A stretch of DNA of 64,000 nucleotides from Pycnopodia helianthoides (lineage: Eukaryota > Echinodermata > Asteroidea > Forcipulatida > Asteriidae): assembly GCA_032158295.1 (NCBI GenBank), contig CM063254.1, forward strand, positions 992,001 to 1,056,000. Reading direction: 5' to 3'. Shown in pieces: positions 42,266-53,700 of this stretch. The translations under genes and the position numbers were made by a program. How positions within the stretch are numbered: position 1 is the first letter of the stretch; every line of letters begins with the position of its first letter. The notes below the pieces were generated by a model that was not told the origin of the DNA, did no database searches, and worked only from the letters and a program-made list of their open reading frames with translations.

Positions 42266-42397
42266 TAAAGCCGTGTCCAAATAAGCGGCTGTGGCTATGG
42301 CTGTTGCTAAGGGTGTTGCTATGGGCATCTTATACTTCAGTGCATGTCAACGTCTCAATCAAGCTGCAGTCACAGCCGCTCATTTGGACACCACTTA
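42266..42397. mobile_element. MITE family L, copy 2
   Basis: Ends GTGTCCAAATAAGCGGCTGT and the complement of GTGTCCAAATGAGCGGCTGT, with TATGGCTGTTGCTAAGGG inside, shared with 39254-39389. Confidence 0.8.
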
Positions 42398-43589
42398 ATT
42401 CACATCAGCCAAGGTCATCAAACAACCTGTTGTTTCTAATGTGTGGTAATAAGAAGTCATGAGTTGTGATTGCAGAGAATCCATTTTTAATAGAGGAGTT
42501 TGAAACTTGCTCTTATATGAGCATATGCCACATAAACTATATGAATTTTAACAGCTTTTAACCATTTCATGTCAGTACTACATGTAGCTAATTTTTACTG
42601 GCCTCTGCGTGGTATTATTTTTCTGAACTTTCACTTTTCGGATCTTCTGATTTTTTTGTGTCACAATGAAAACCTGACTCAGTGAAGTAAAGTAAAGACA
42701 AAAAACGTTTCTATAAAATGTGTCGTGATTTTCTGTTCTGTTCAGGAAACCATGGGTTGTCTTACTTTGTGTGAATGACCAAACCTTGGCCATAAGCCAC
42801 GGCTGATAATCCGCCATGGTATGCCGAAATCTCGGACTTGCCTCCCATATGCCAATGGAAGTACAATGATAAACAATGGTAACAACAGCCTATTGATCTC
42901 TTGAAATCCTCGCTTGTACAACAAAAGGATGAAGGTCTTGAGGCAAAAGGGAGATTTTGAGCATGAATTACAGTACCCTTTTCCCTCTTTGTATGAGGGA
43001 AACGAAGCGTAGCACGGTAGGTGCATGCCAGTGCACATTAGCTGGGGGCGTAGTTATACGTCAGATGGTCGACTGACAGCAACCAAAAAAGGATGCCTCA
43101 AAGTTGTTCTGGGCATTTATAAACGTTCACCGTAATCCTGTTTAGAAAACATGTAATCCGACATGAAATGGTTAATACGTTTACTTGTTTATACTTTTTA
43201 AATACAGTTTCTAGAAATGTTAGGAAAGATTTCAAGTTGATGACAAGCAGAATTAGCAAATGGTCGCAATGGTTCTCTGCATACAACTGTGAATATCTAA
43301 GAAGTACAACATTGGTCATGTCAAAGTTTTCCAAGTATTCAATTTGGAAATACTGTGAGTGAAAACTGGAAGTTTGGCCTCAAGACAAAAATACAGATGT
43401 TTGAAGGATGATTTCCTCTCCAATCCTTGCATCATCATTTCACTAATCTGTGTGAACTTTTCACCAAAATGGTTCATCATCTTTTTTATTGTTGAAACTT
43501 GTCACATGTTTTGGTTGTTTTTCCCCCAAATAAGAGCATCTCCATCAGAAATATATCTGAGGTTGTTTGGAATGGGAACTTAGGTTGCG

Positions 43590-44292
43590 TCAAACGAGCT
43601 ATCTAAAGGCTTTTTTGACCATTTCTGTTGTCACCAATGAGCAAATTCAAGTGGGCATATCTAGTCGACCCGTGGTTGACCACTGACTAGCAACGCACAT
43701 GCGCAGTGACATCAGTGATCGACTCGTTTAGAAGGCTAGAAAACCATCGGTTCGGTTTTCAACACTTCCATTGCCTTCTGCCATTTTGCTATAGTGTCAC
43801 TGGTTCCCTTCTGCGCTTTACACGCATTAGCATGAAACGAGGCTACTGGGACCAGGGAAGAAGCCATGGTCTTGGTTCAAAATGGTCGACCACAGTAGTC
43901 AACCATAGTTAACCTCGTCCCCATGGTTTGCTTTATTTCCAACCATGTTTACAATAGTAAACCCTGGGAGGGAAACTCCTTACTCGGACCGTGATTGGAC
44001 AAAACCAAATGTTAACCTTTGTCAAAACAGGCTATTAAATCTGGTACCGGACCACGAGACCATGACGAAGATGTGAATTTCGAAAAGCAGCCAGACTAAT
44101 CTAATTTGCATGCGTATCCAAAATTTTGGGGATATATGCAAATGATCCAATACCAGGGTGAGAGAGCGGTCAACCTCGTACTGCTCGACACACCTGGGGA
44201 CAAGGTTGAACCAATGGTCAACCAGCCTGGGTTGGAGTCAAAATAGTTGACCTTCAGTTAACCATGGTGCATACTGGAATTTGCTCGTTTGA
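43590..44292. mobile_element. 700-bp inverted-end element
   Basis: The ends are TCAAACGAGC at 43590 and its complement GCTCGTTTGA at 44283, each followed inward by GAGCAAATTC-type sequence. The interior repeats GGTTGACC and CCATGGTCAACC motifs many times. No transposase frame. Confidence 0.6.
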
Positions 44293-45171
44293 GGTATCAT
44301 GTCTTTTAGGTATCAACCTCTCAATATTTGTCAGTACTGTAGCAAGACAATGTGTGTGCTTTGATTTGTAGTATATGTGCAAAATGGTCAACAGAAGTTA
44401 ATGAATAGAGCTAATATTTAATATGTATTTACAGACAGGTTTTTCTACCAATGTTGTGTTTTTTTGTTGATAGAAAGGTTTTTAAAGTTATCAATATTGC
44501 AAAGGTTAGTTTTGATAAGATATTTATGAGAATTATTTTCAGACACTCGGATTATTAACAGAAAATCTGACAATTAAGTGGTTGCTATTTTGTAGTATTT
44601 TTAAAAAGTGTACACGTTTTTTAAAGGGCTTCTTTAAAGACCAATTACCCCAACTACTGTACACTTAAGAAACAATCAAAATTAGCAACCCCTTATTTTA
44701 ATTTATTTTGAAAGAATTCTCATTTTGGTAACAACAGCGTAGTGCAATTCTCCTTTCTGAATTACTTACAAGATCTTCATTCTATTTCAGATGTTTCTCC
44801 TAAAAATGTTGTCCTTTCATAATTTTTAACGTCAGACGGAAGGATAATTTTTATAAGTTGGGTATTTGTGTTTTGTCAAATGGACCAAAAATAGTTTGAA
44901 CGAAAGGAAGTAGAGCATTTGCGTTGCTTGTCTTGTCTTTACACGGGACTGAAAGTGCAGACCTCTGTTAAACAATCTGAAAGAGTTACCAATAATTCAA
45001 TAGAATTACTGAAAATAGTGTAATTATAATCTTCTTTGATTGGCTCAAGATAAGCTAAATATATTACAGATGAGCTTTTTAAGCAGTGACTGAGGATCAA
45101 ATTAAACATTCAGTAGAGGACAAGAGTAGTTGATTCAGAGTTTTATTATATCTAATATAATTGTTCATGGT

Positions 45172-46258
45172 CGGGTTAGGGGTTTGGGTTGGGTTGAGGG
45201 TTAGGGCTAGTGTTAGTGTTTGGGTTGGGGTTAGGGTTACAGTTAGGGTTGGGATTGAGGGTTTGGGTTGGAGTGAAGGGTTAGGGGTTAGGGTTGGAGT
45301 GAAGAGTTTGGGGTTAGGGTTGGAGTGAAGAGTTTGGGGTTAGGGTTTGGGTTGGAGTTGGAGTGAATGGTTGGGGTTAGGATTTGAGTAAAGGGTTAGG
45401 GTTAAGGTTTGGGTTGGAGTGAAGGGTTAGGGTTTGGGTTGGAGTAAGGGTTAGAGTTAGGGTTTGGGTTGGAGTAAAGGGTTGGGGTTAGGGTTTGGGT
45501 TGGAGTAAAGGGTTGGGGTTAGGGTTTTGAGTAAAGGGTTAGGGTTCGGGTTTGGGTTGGAGTAAAGGGTTGGGGTTAGGGTTTGGGTTGGAGTAAAGGG
45601 TTGGGGTTAGGGTTTTGGTTGGAGTGAAGGGTTGGGGTTGGGGTTTTGGAGTAAAGGGTTGGGGTTTTGGGTTTGAGTAAAGGGTTAGGGTTCGGGTTTG
45701 GGTTGGAGTGAAGGGTTGGGGTTAGGGTTTGGGTTGAGTAAAGGGTTGGGGTTAGGGTTTGGGTTGGAGTAAAGGGTTAAGGTTAGGGTTTGGGTTGGAG
45801 TGAAGGGTTGGGGTTAGGGTTTGGGTTGGAGTAAAGGGTTGGGGTTAGGGTTTTGAGTAAAGGGTTAGGGTTCGGGTTTGGGTTGGAGTGAAGGGTTGGG
45901 GTTAGGGTTTGGGTTGGAGTAAAGGGTTGGGGTTAGGGTTTGGGTTGGAGTAAAGGGTTAGGGTAAGGGTTTGGGTTGGAGTGAAGGGTTGGGGTTAGGG
46001 TTTGGGTTGGAGTAAAGGGTTGGGGTTAGGGTTTGGGTTGGAGTGAAGGGTGTGGTTAGGGTTTGGGTTGGAGTGAAGGGTTCGAGGTAGGGTAAGGGTT
46101 AGAGTGAAGTTTAGGGTTAGGGTTTGGTTTGGTAGTGAAGGGTTGGGGTTAGGATTAGGGTTAGGATGAGGGTTAGAGGTTAGGGTAGGGTTTAGGGTTT
46201 GGTTTGGAATGAAGAGTTGGGGTTAGGGTGGAGGGTTGGGGTTAGGGTGCTGGTTAGG
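45172..46258 (+). repeat. Interstitial telomere-like minisatellite
   Basis: About 1.1 kb of G-rich repeats built from TTAGGG, TTTGGG and TTGGGG. Much of it is a higher-order unit of about 32 bases, GGGTTTGGGTTGGAGTAAAG plus GGTTGGGGTTA. A large share could fold as G-quadruplex. The C-rich strand follows directly at 46260-46336. Confidence 0.9.
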
Positions 46259-46259
46259 G

Positions 46260-46336
46260 CAACCAAAACCCTAATCCCAACCTTGACGCTACTGCTTACA
46301 AACCAACTAACCCTAACCCTAACCCTAACCCTAATA
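46260..46336 (-). repeat. Inverted telomeric tail (CCCTAA)n
   Basis: After a short ACCAAAACCCTAATCCCAAC stretch, four exact CCCTAA units run at about 46309-46335, in the opposite orientation to the array before them. Confidence 0.9.
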
Positions 46337-46876
46337 ATGTTTAATGTTTGAGTTGGGGTAACCTTTTTGTGTAGGGGTTAGGGTTTGCCTTTTTCAGTCA
46401 ATTGTAGAAAATTTTAAAAAAGAATTAGTCCAGTAAATACCAGACCTTTTTAATTTTGTTTTTATACTGACCCAGCTTACTTGTGTCTTTATTCAATCAA
46501 TTGTTTGATTATTAACAGACAGAACACATTTGATAAGAAAAACACAGCCAATCTACTTACAACTTGTTTTTAAGCGACACACTTTTATTCAATAAAATAC
46601 TCTGTCACACAGTCATAAATAAAGGCTCAACCTGAATACCTTCATAATTTACATTAATAAATATGAAATAATTGACCCAAATTCACATGACGTCACCACC
46701 ACACTAAATTTTGGTTGTACCATTTTGTGAGTTAATTTCCCCGTATGTTTCTGTGTAGTGGGTACTTTAGGAAATGCATGCTCATCAACACAATCATCAT
46801 ATCTTCACATGCAATTTGACTCCCAAATTGGCAGACCATTGTTTATAAAGTGACGTCAGTTGCATAGGGTCTCATA

Positions 46877-47000
46877 CCAGGGCCTAATTTCATAGAGCTG
46901 CTTAAGCAGGAAATATTGCTTAAATCATTTCTGCTAAGCTACAATAAGCAGGATACCAGTCACACATGCTACATAGGAAATGGTATTTGTTGCATGTATG
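46877..47000 (+). mobile_element. MITE family D, partial
   Basis: Starts GGGCCTAATTTCATAGAGCT and TGCTTAAGCAGGAAATATTG; no clear right end. Confidence 0.6.
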
Positions 47001-47204
47001 TCGGAGCTGATATATAATTCAGTCTTGTATTCCATGTTTAAAAATGCAATTGTAGTCCATTTGTAAAGTGGATTCACGTTTGTTGATTCAGACAGTCAGA
47101 TCTTTTTATAACACAGATGATCGGTTTCAGGTGAACATTTTAACAGTTTAGTGGTTTAATTGTTTGGTGGGGACTGCGATTGCAATTCCAGTGGATATAC
47201 AAAA

Positions 47205-47475
47205 AGACAGCTAGTGATAACTCCTTCAGAGTAGCAGCTCCTCGTTTATGGAACGAGCTTCTTGTTGATCTGAGACAAGCGGAGTCTGTGTCCGTGTTCA
47301 AGACCTTCCTATTCCCAGATTTCTCTTGATTTCTGCTTTTGTCCTGGTTAGAGTGTATTGTTTAATTTGTTTTGTCCCCTTTTGTGTATCTATTTTGTTT
47401 CATCCCCTTTCACTGTTCGGCGCTGTGTTCTTTGTATAGCGCGGTAGAAATGCTCTGTATTATTATTATTATACA
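47205..47475 (+). mobile_element. 3' end of a CR1/L2-type LINE
   Basis: 47213-47329 encodes SFRVAAPRLWNELL, then LRQAESVSVFKTFLF and a stop. This is the typical C-terminal end of reverse transcriptases of the CR1/L2 kind (AAP.LWN.LP...R....FK..LK). It is followed by a 3' UTR and an ATT microsatellite tail. The rest of the element is absent (5' truncated). Confidence 0.8.
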
Positions 47476-47660
47476 GAGTGCATCAATAATTCTATTCATC
47501 GTAACAACTTAACACTAAGAGTACTCAACAAATTACTGTACTATAAAATTTCTTTCATCACTTGTCAACTATGATCAACAGTATAAGGACTATTATGTGT
47601 TTTTTACCACTACACAGGTTTCTGTTGAACACTGTATACTCAGTACTTTCCTGTGAAAAA

Positions 47661-47735
47661 AATCCACAGGCATATCACTCAGGTGGGATTCGAACCCATG
47701 ACCTTTGCCATGCTAGAGCAGACGTCTTACAACTG
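47661..47735 (-). mobile_element. tRNA-derived SINE head (family C), copy 2
   Basis: The plus strand shows GTGGGATTCGAACCCATGAC, the complement of a B box, then GCTAGAGCAGACGTCTTAC. Followed by an inverted TGCCTCTAGCC/GGCTAGAGGCA pair at 47736-47760. Confidence 0.65.
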
Positions 47736-48475
47736 CCTCTAGCCCGGTGGCTAGAGGCAGTTCGAATCCTAGATTGTAGCAGCGGGTTCCACAACCATTG
47801 AATAGATCTGGCAAAAACCGAATAATGTTCATTATCCCTGATGTAAAATTAACATATAGTATAGGGACTATAACTCTTCACCCTTACAAAAATTTAGAAA
47901 TTTTAAGAATTTTTAAGGCACTTTTTAAACTCATTGTTAAACAGGCACATTTTGGAATGAATCATAGTATAAAGGAAAATGCTTTGATGTATTGGTCTAT
48001 GGCTTCAAACAAATACAAATAAACAACAAGGCAAGCAAAACATATACAGTTCTGGAACTAAAGGAACAATTGCAGATATTCAATTGGAACATGGAAATGA
48101 AAGGAATTCTGACAGAGCAAGGATTTCCTCATGAATAAATAAGGCTTCTTTAAAATATTCCACAAAAACAGGCAAGACAAACCAAGACATATTAGAATCT
48201 CAGAATACACAGTATTTCATTAAATGGAACTTGAGAAATGTTTAGCACAATACTGATAAGCAAACTAAAGAAGGACAAATATAAATTTACAAAAGACGGC
48301 ATAAGTTCTACTTGTATGTTTTCAAAATTTCTTTCAGATTACTCCCTGACCAGATTTCATTTTGTAAAATCTCACATGCAACAAAGTTGTCAATTGTCAC
48401 ATGACTGTTTAAGCTTTCATCAATGAACATTACCTCACATAAAATGGCAAAGTTGATTCCAGAAACAAGTGTAAA

Positions 48476-48688
48476 CACAAAGGTGGATCAGACACCGCAA
48501 TTCAATGTGGTCATTTACGGTTTCGCTAGGAATGATAAGCTTTTTGCTTGTGTTTTTGTGGTGACAGCTGTGATCAAAGTGGGATCAGAGCTGGATCAGG
48601 TACTGGTGTAAACGCTACACCAGATCTTGATCTGTGGTCTGATAAAAATGCTGGATCTTAATCCACCTTTTGTTTTTATTTGTGTAGA
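48476..48688. mobile_element. Small MITE with AAAGGTGGAT ends
   Basis: AAAGGTGGATCAGAC at 48479 faces ATCCACCTTTTG at 48661. The interior repeats GATCAGAGCTGGATCAGG and GTGTAAACGCTACACC motifs. Confidence 0.6.
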
Positions 48689-49470
48689 CATGTCATTCAG
48701 CTTGCCCATCATAGTGGAACAGTAACACATATTTCATAACAGATTAGATTTGTCTCCAAGACGCAATTATTCCATCTTTAAGACGCTGTTGATATTTGAA
48801 ATCACTCAAGTACAGCCGGCAAACTTGGCTATATATTCCTGGAGGAACTTTTGTTAAGAAATTCAAGAGACAGTTAAAAAAAGAAAAGATCTAAATTGTC
48901 AAATTTCTTGGATTTGGCTTAAAAGTGACCACTGAGGATTCAGAAGGAACTTCTAACTCATAAAATATGCCACAAAAATCAGAAGTTTTGTAAGATTCTA
49001 CATTCATTTGAAGGCACGGCAACTGAAAGGCACTTTATGATAGCATATTTAGTTTGTCTTTGGAAAATTATTAGAAGTTATATTTAAGTAGAAAAACAAC
49101 CAGTATCTTTGGTTGATAGTTAAACAAACAAAACTTTCTATTCACATAGCCAAAATTGTTATCCACACACAAATTATATGCATTTGTCTTAAAATGGAAT
49201 GCTGTAAAGAATGAATAGTTTCTCCTAAAGTGGCTATAAAATCAAGGCAGACTCAGTATGAAAATAGACAGATTTGAATACATATGCACACAGCACTCAT
49301 GTACAAATAAAAACTCTGCAAAAAAAGTAACAAAATAAAACCATATATTTACACATATATCATTATTATATAACAAATTTTTACAACTTTTTAAAACAGA
49401 AATAATACAACTTTCTGACGGAAGGACCGTTCTCTACTCAAATCATCTGTCTTTCTTTGTTATCAGTCAG

Positions 49471-49660
49471 ACCAGGGACCAATTTCAAAGACCTGCTTAA
49501 AGCAGATTTCCGCTAAGCAAACATGAGCATGATACCAGTCACAAATGGCATATGTGACATGATATTTTGGCTGATAACCTCATTCTGGTAAGCATATTTC
49601 TTTTGGTGGTTAGCTACTTTTTTAGTGCTTAAAAGCAAGTGTATGAATTTGCGGTCAATT
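49471..49660 (+). mobile_element. MITE family D, worn
   Basis: Starts GGGACCAATTTCAAAGACCT, GCTTAAAGCAGATTTCCGC, with ATGATACCAGTCACAAATGG inside. Right end degraded. Confidence 0.65.
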
Positions 49661-50451
49661 CTGTCCACGTATAAACTGTGTATAATTATGTTCAGGGCAG
49701 TGTTAATATGTATTAATTTCCAGACTCACATTCTCTACTGTAATTGTTCTTTTCACACCAATGTCTGTTTTGTATAAATTCCGCCCCCCCCCCCCCCTAA
49801 TGTAAGACAACTTAATAGAGCACACATTTGATTCTTCTTACTTTATTTACAACACACTTTGTTTGGCAATGACACTGTACTTTCTACCACTCATTCTATT
49901 AACTCAATCCACACTGACCGATAAACTGACCTCACTGAGGTCAACCACCCACTAAGGTCAACCTCTCACTGAGGTCAACCACCCACTAAGGGGTCAACCA
50001 CCCACTGACCCTAATGGGATCAAACGCCTATTAAGCCCAAGGGGCTTGATTGTGAATTAGGGTCACTTATCTCTATTACACTGACTGGATAAAGAATAGT
50101 CCCGTCATTCCCTAACAAAGTGCTGAGGCTAAAATGGAGCCATCTTGCTACTCTCATTCAAGAGGACCCTAAATACAATGGGAGAGAGGGCTTGTTTTCC
50201 TGGTCAGCGTTCAAATACGAGACTCATTTGTTGTAGATGGTTGTAGGAACATCTCATCCAGTGCCTTCAATGTGAAGGGATTCAACCATTTATTCAGTAA
50301 GAGATCAGGGATTAGTCTTTAATACCACGGGTACCAGTGACTGATATCTAGCAGTCCAGAAAGAAATTACAACTAAAGAAATATCCACTTTTTAACTTTT
50401 AACACGTTGGTTTTCTCTTTTAGAACATACCTGTAATGAAACATGGCTAGC

Positions 50452-50612
50452 AGGGACACAGGCTGGCTCCTTGCATAGACTAACAGTGTATTTCTAAACT
50501 GGTATACAGGGAACCCAACAAGGAAGATCACAGCAGGAACACAGGCTGGCTCCTTGTATAGAATAACAGTGTATTTCTAAACTGGTATACAGGGAACCCA
50601 ACAAGGAAAGTC
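50452..50612 (+). repeat. Two-copy tandem, about 78 bp
   Basis: ACACAGGCTGGCTCCTTG, TAACAGTGTATTTCTAAACT and GGGAACCCAACAAGGAA occur twice in a row, nearly identical. Recent duplication just past the HECTD2 stop, in its 3' UTR or flank. Confidence 0.9.
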
Positions 50613-50755
50613 ACAGCATGGTGAAGCTCTATGATGTACAAATGTCCAATCTTTGATCTGGAAAGGAATGTGGATTGCTTAGGCCGACTGGAAACAAGAG
50701 AAGGCAAGTTGTCATTGAAGCAGCTCGGCGATTGTGAGAATAAGAACTGGGGGTC

Positions 50756-53700
50756 TCATTCTAACCCAAAACCTTCCGCATTGGAGATGGCGATGGTGAC
50801 TTTATGTTTCAACTGTCGTCTGCTCTTGTATGGTGGTAGGATGAGCTGATTAAAGCATGTATGAGACATCGGCAACCTGTCAGGAGAAACATGAAGACAC
50901 GATGAGTTCGTCTTCATTGAACTCATAAAGTCACAAAGGCAGTTATTTCTTACGTCATAATAACAATTGTTAGTTTTAAAGGTCATGTGACCTCCTGTCC
51001 ACTCGGAGTAATGTTTGCCTTCAATTTGATTCAATTAACATTTATTTCTATAATGCACAACCGATAAACACAAGTACAGTAATACAGAAAAATTGTGTGT
51101 TATAAAAATATGTATATTGTGGCATGTCGTGGCCGAGTGGTCTAGTTCACCAGACCTAAGCTCTAGTGATGTCAGCAGCAGAGTGTGGGTTCAAATCCCG
51201 TTCATGACACTTGGGCCCCTGAGCAAGCCACTTAACCATAGTTGCTTTGTAAAAAGTTGGGAAGGTAGTGCATTCTGCTCTACCAGCCAGGCTCCTAGTG
51301 GATGATACCCACGCCTACATCCTTACAGACTGTGAAAGGGGTAACCCTGTTTCAGCCCCAGGAGTAGGTGGCAAAGTGCCCCTGGTGACAGATGATTTGG
51401 GTCGCCAGCCCAAATCAGTTAAGTGCAGCCCTCACCTTGAAGTTGCTATCCAGCCTTGTGAGTTAGGCGATATTTCATTTACAAATAAATAAATAAAACA
51501 CAATAAAGGAAAAAAGTGTATAAAGGCAGGTTGGCCTTGGCGTTGTCATTTATAACTTATCCTTACACACCCTCCCCTCCCCTCCCCTCCCCTCCCCCTC
51601 CCCCTCCCCCTCCCCTCCCTCCCCTCCCCTCCCCTCCCCTCCCCCCTCAATAAAAGAAGAATGAGAACAAAATACGATGCATTTTACTTACATGCTGGTT
51701 GAGGCGTTGACTTTGACAATCTTGAATGTCATCTCTCCCATTCCTCCTATCGGGATGCGATCACTTCCAGTTGCAAACAATAAGACTTTCTTCTGAAGAG
51801 GGATGGGGAACGCCTTCACAACCTCCCAAAAGTATCTATTCATTGCAGCAAGAACAAGAAAATCATGATCTTAAATAACATGACAGAGCCAAGTTCTAAA
51901 GGTAAAGACAAACTATATGTTTATTATTATCTTTTTATTTTGCCAATCACACGGTCGTAAAAAAAAACAGGCTACTCAAGCAGCCATTTAGTGAGGCAGT
52001 CTTGCCACATGTGGATGTCCAAGAAAGAGGAATCTACAAAGCTGGATGGAGAAAACAACGATTCCTCAACTCATTCTTAGATAATTAATAATTGCAAGCA
52101 AGATGCTGTTATTCCCTTGTTATGAAATCAGAGCCTAAATCCACAGCTCTGCTTACAGTGGGACTCTGTGCTTACTGTCATCATTCTCAGCTTACGAGGT
52201 TAGCACCACATGCTTAAGCAAGCTGTGTAAGCAAAGAATGCATAGTAGTGTGAAGTACTCATGTACACAATCAAAAACTCCTTGCTAACCTATGAAATAT
52301 GCTTAAGAATGCAGTTTTCTGCTACTATACATGCAAGTGCCAAATTTTCAACAAAATAGTTAATGGCCTGAAGATCGGCCCTAGCAGAGTCTTCCTTGAA
52401 GGCTAAATGAACAGGGCCCAATTTCATGGTTCTGCTTATTCTGCGCTTACGGAGCCATTGTAGCACATAATTCTATGATACGTAAGCGCAGAAATCCGCC
52501 GTAGGCAGAGCCATGAAATTGGGCCCAGGTATACTGGTGCAACAGAAGCAGTCAAGTAGAAAGAGATGGAAAGAGAGAGACAGGCAGAAAGCACACAGAA
52601 AAAGTAAGGGATGAACAACGAAGAAGGAGACGGAAGGGAGGGGGTAGAGGGAAGGGGCTGGTTTAACCACAAGAGGTTGGAAACACAAAAGACAGAAACA
52701 AAGGTAGGAAGAGGGAGAAAAAGTTGAAAATTGTTTGCAAACAGTAAGCAGAGCGATGACATTGCTACTCACCTCACAGTCTGATCATCTTTTGTGAATC
52801 CATCATACGTAGTCACCTTCTCCAATGCATTAAGGTCTAGATTCGGACTCCCGCATACAAGCATCTCAACCTCTTCAGGTCTTAGCATAATGAGAGCATT
52901 AGAGGCACATACACTGTGGAAGCCATGGTAGAATGCTGCAAACTGCTGGTAGATGGACTCATTCAGGAGATAGTTCAAGTAAAGATCAACGTACTCTGGA
53001 ATGACAAAACAAAACATGGAATGTTTGGTTAACATTTCCGGAAATCTAAATGTTCTCTAAAGAAAAATCGTCATGATCTTAAATAACAGGTCAGAGACAA
53101 AATCTAGAAGCAAAGACAGACAACATGTTTAAGTGTCTACATTGTAGACTTCACAGGCAGCTATTGAGTCATTTGAGTGAGGCATTCCTGCTACCTGTAC
53201 ATGTAGATCACCAAGCTAGTTGAATCTACAAAACTGAACCGACAAGTTATAAACTAAGGGCCATTAATTGACCTTTTCTGCTGTCATTTTGTTACTATTT
53301 TGTTAGAGTAGTTTACATTTATGAACTGAACAGACACTATGATCAGGGGGGGCGTTAATTTACCTTTTCTGTTGTTATGTTGTTGCTATTTTTTAAAAGT
53401 AGTTTACATTTATGAACTAAGCACATACAATGATTAGGGGGCGTTAATTTACCTTTTCTGTTGTCATTAGTGACTGGAATATTGGCCCCATCAGGCTTCA
53501 AGTCAACAGTGTGGACTGTACCATACACCGGTAATGACGCCTAAATATCAAAAACAAAACAAAATGTGAGAAATTGGTCCAAAGAATGGTTTGAAAGATG
53601 AGGTATTTCTAAACATCAACCCTCAGGTTTCTAGAATCGCATCGTCAAATAAACCAAGACACATTGGTGGTAGACCTTAAGCCATCATCTCTGTTAAGTT

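Larger units (their letters stand above)
41000..50755. other. ERI1-HECTD2 intergenic region
   Basis: Tail-to-tail spacer of 9.8 kb with no recognised exon. It holds the ERI1 tail duplications, MITEs of families D and L, a 700-bp element at 43590-44292, the telomere-like array (45172-46336), a LINE 3' end (47205-47475), a SINE head, and a small element at 48476-48688. Confidence 0.7.

Noticed and set aside
45172..46336. A true chromosome end
   Set aside because: Unique gene sequence continues on both sides and the repeats are degenerate.
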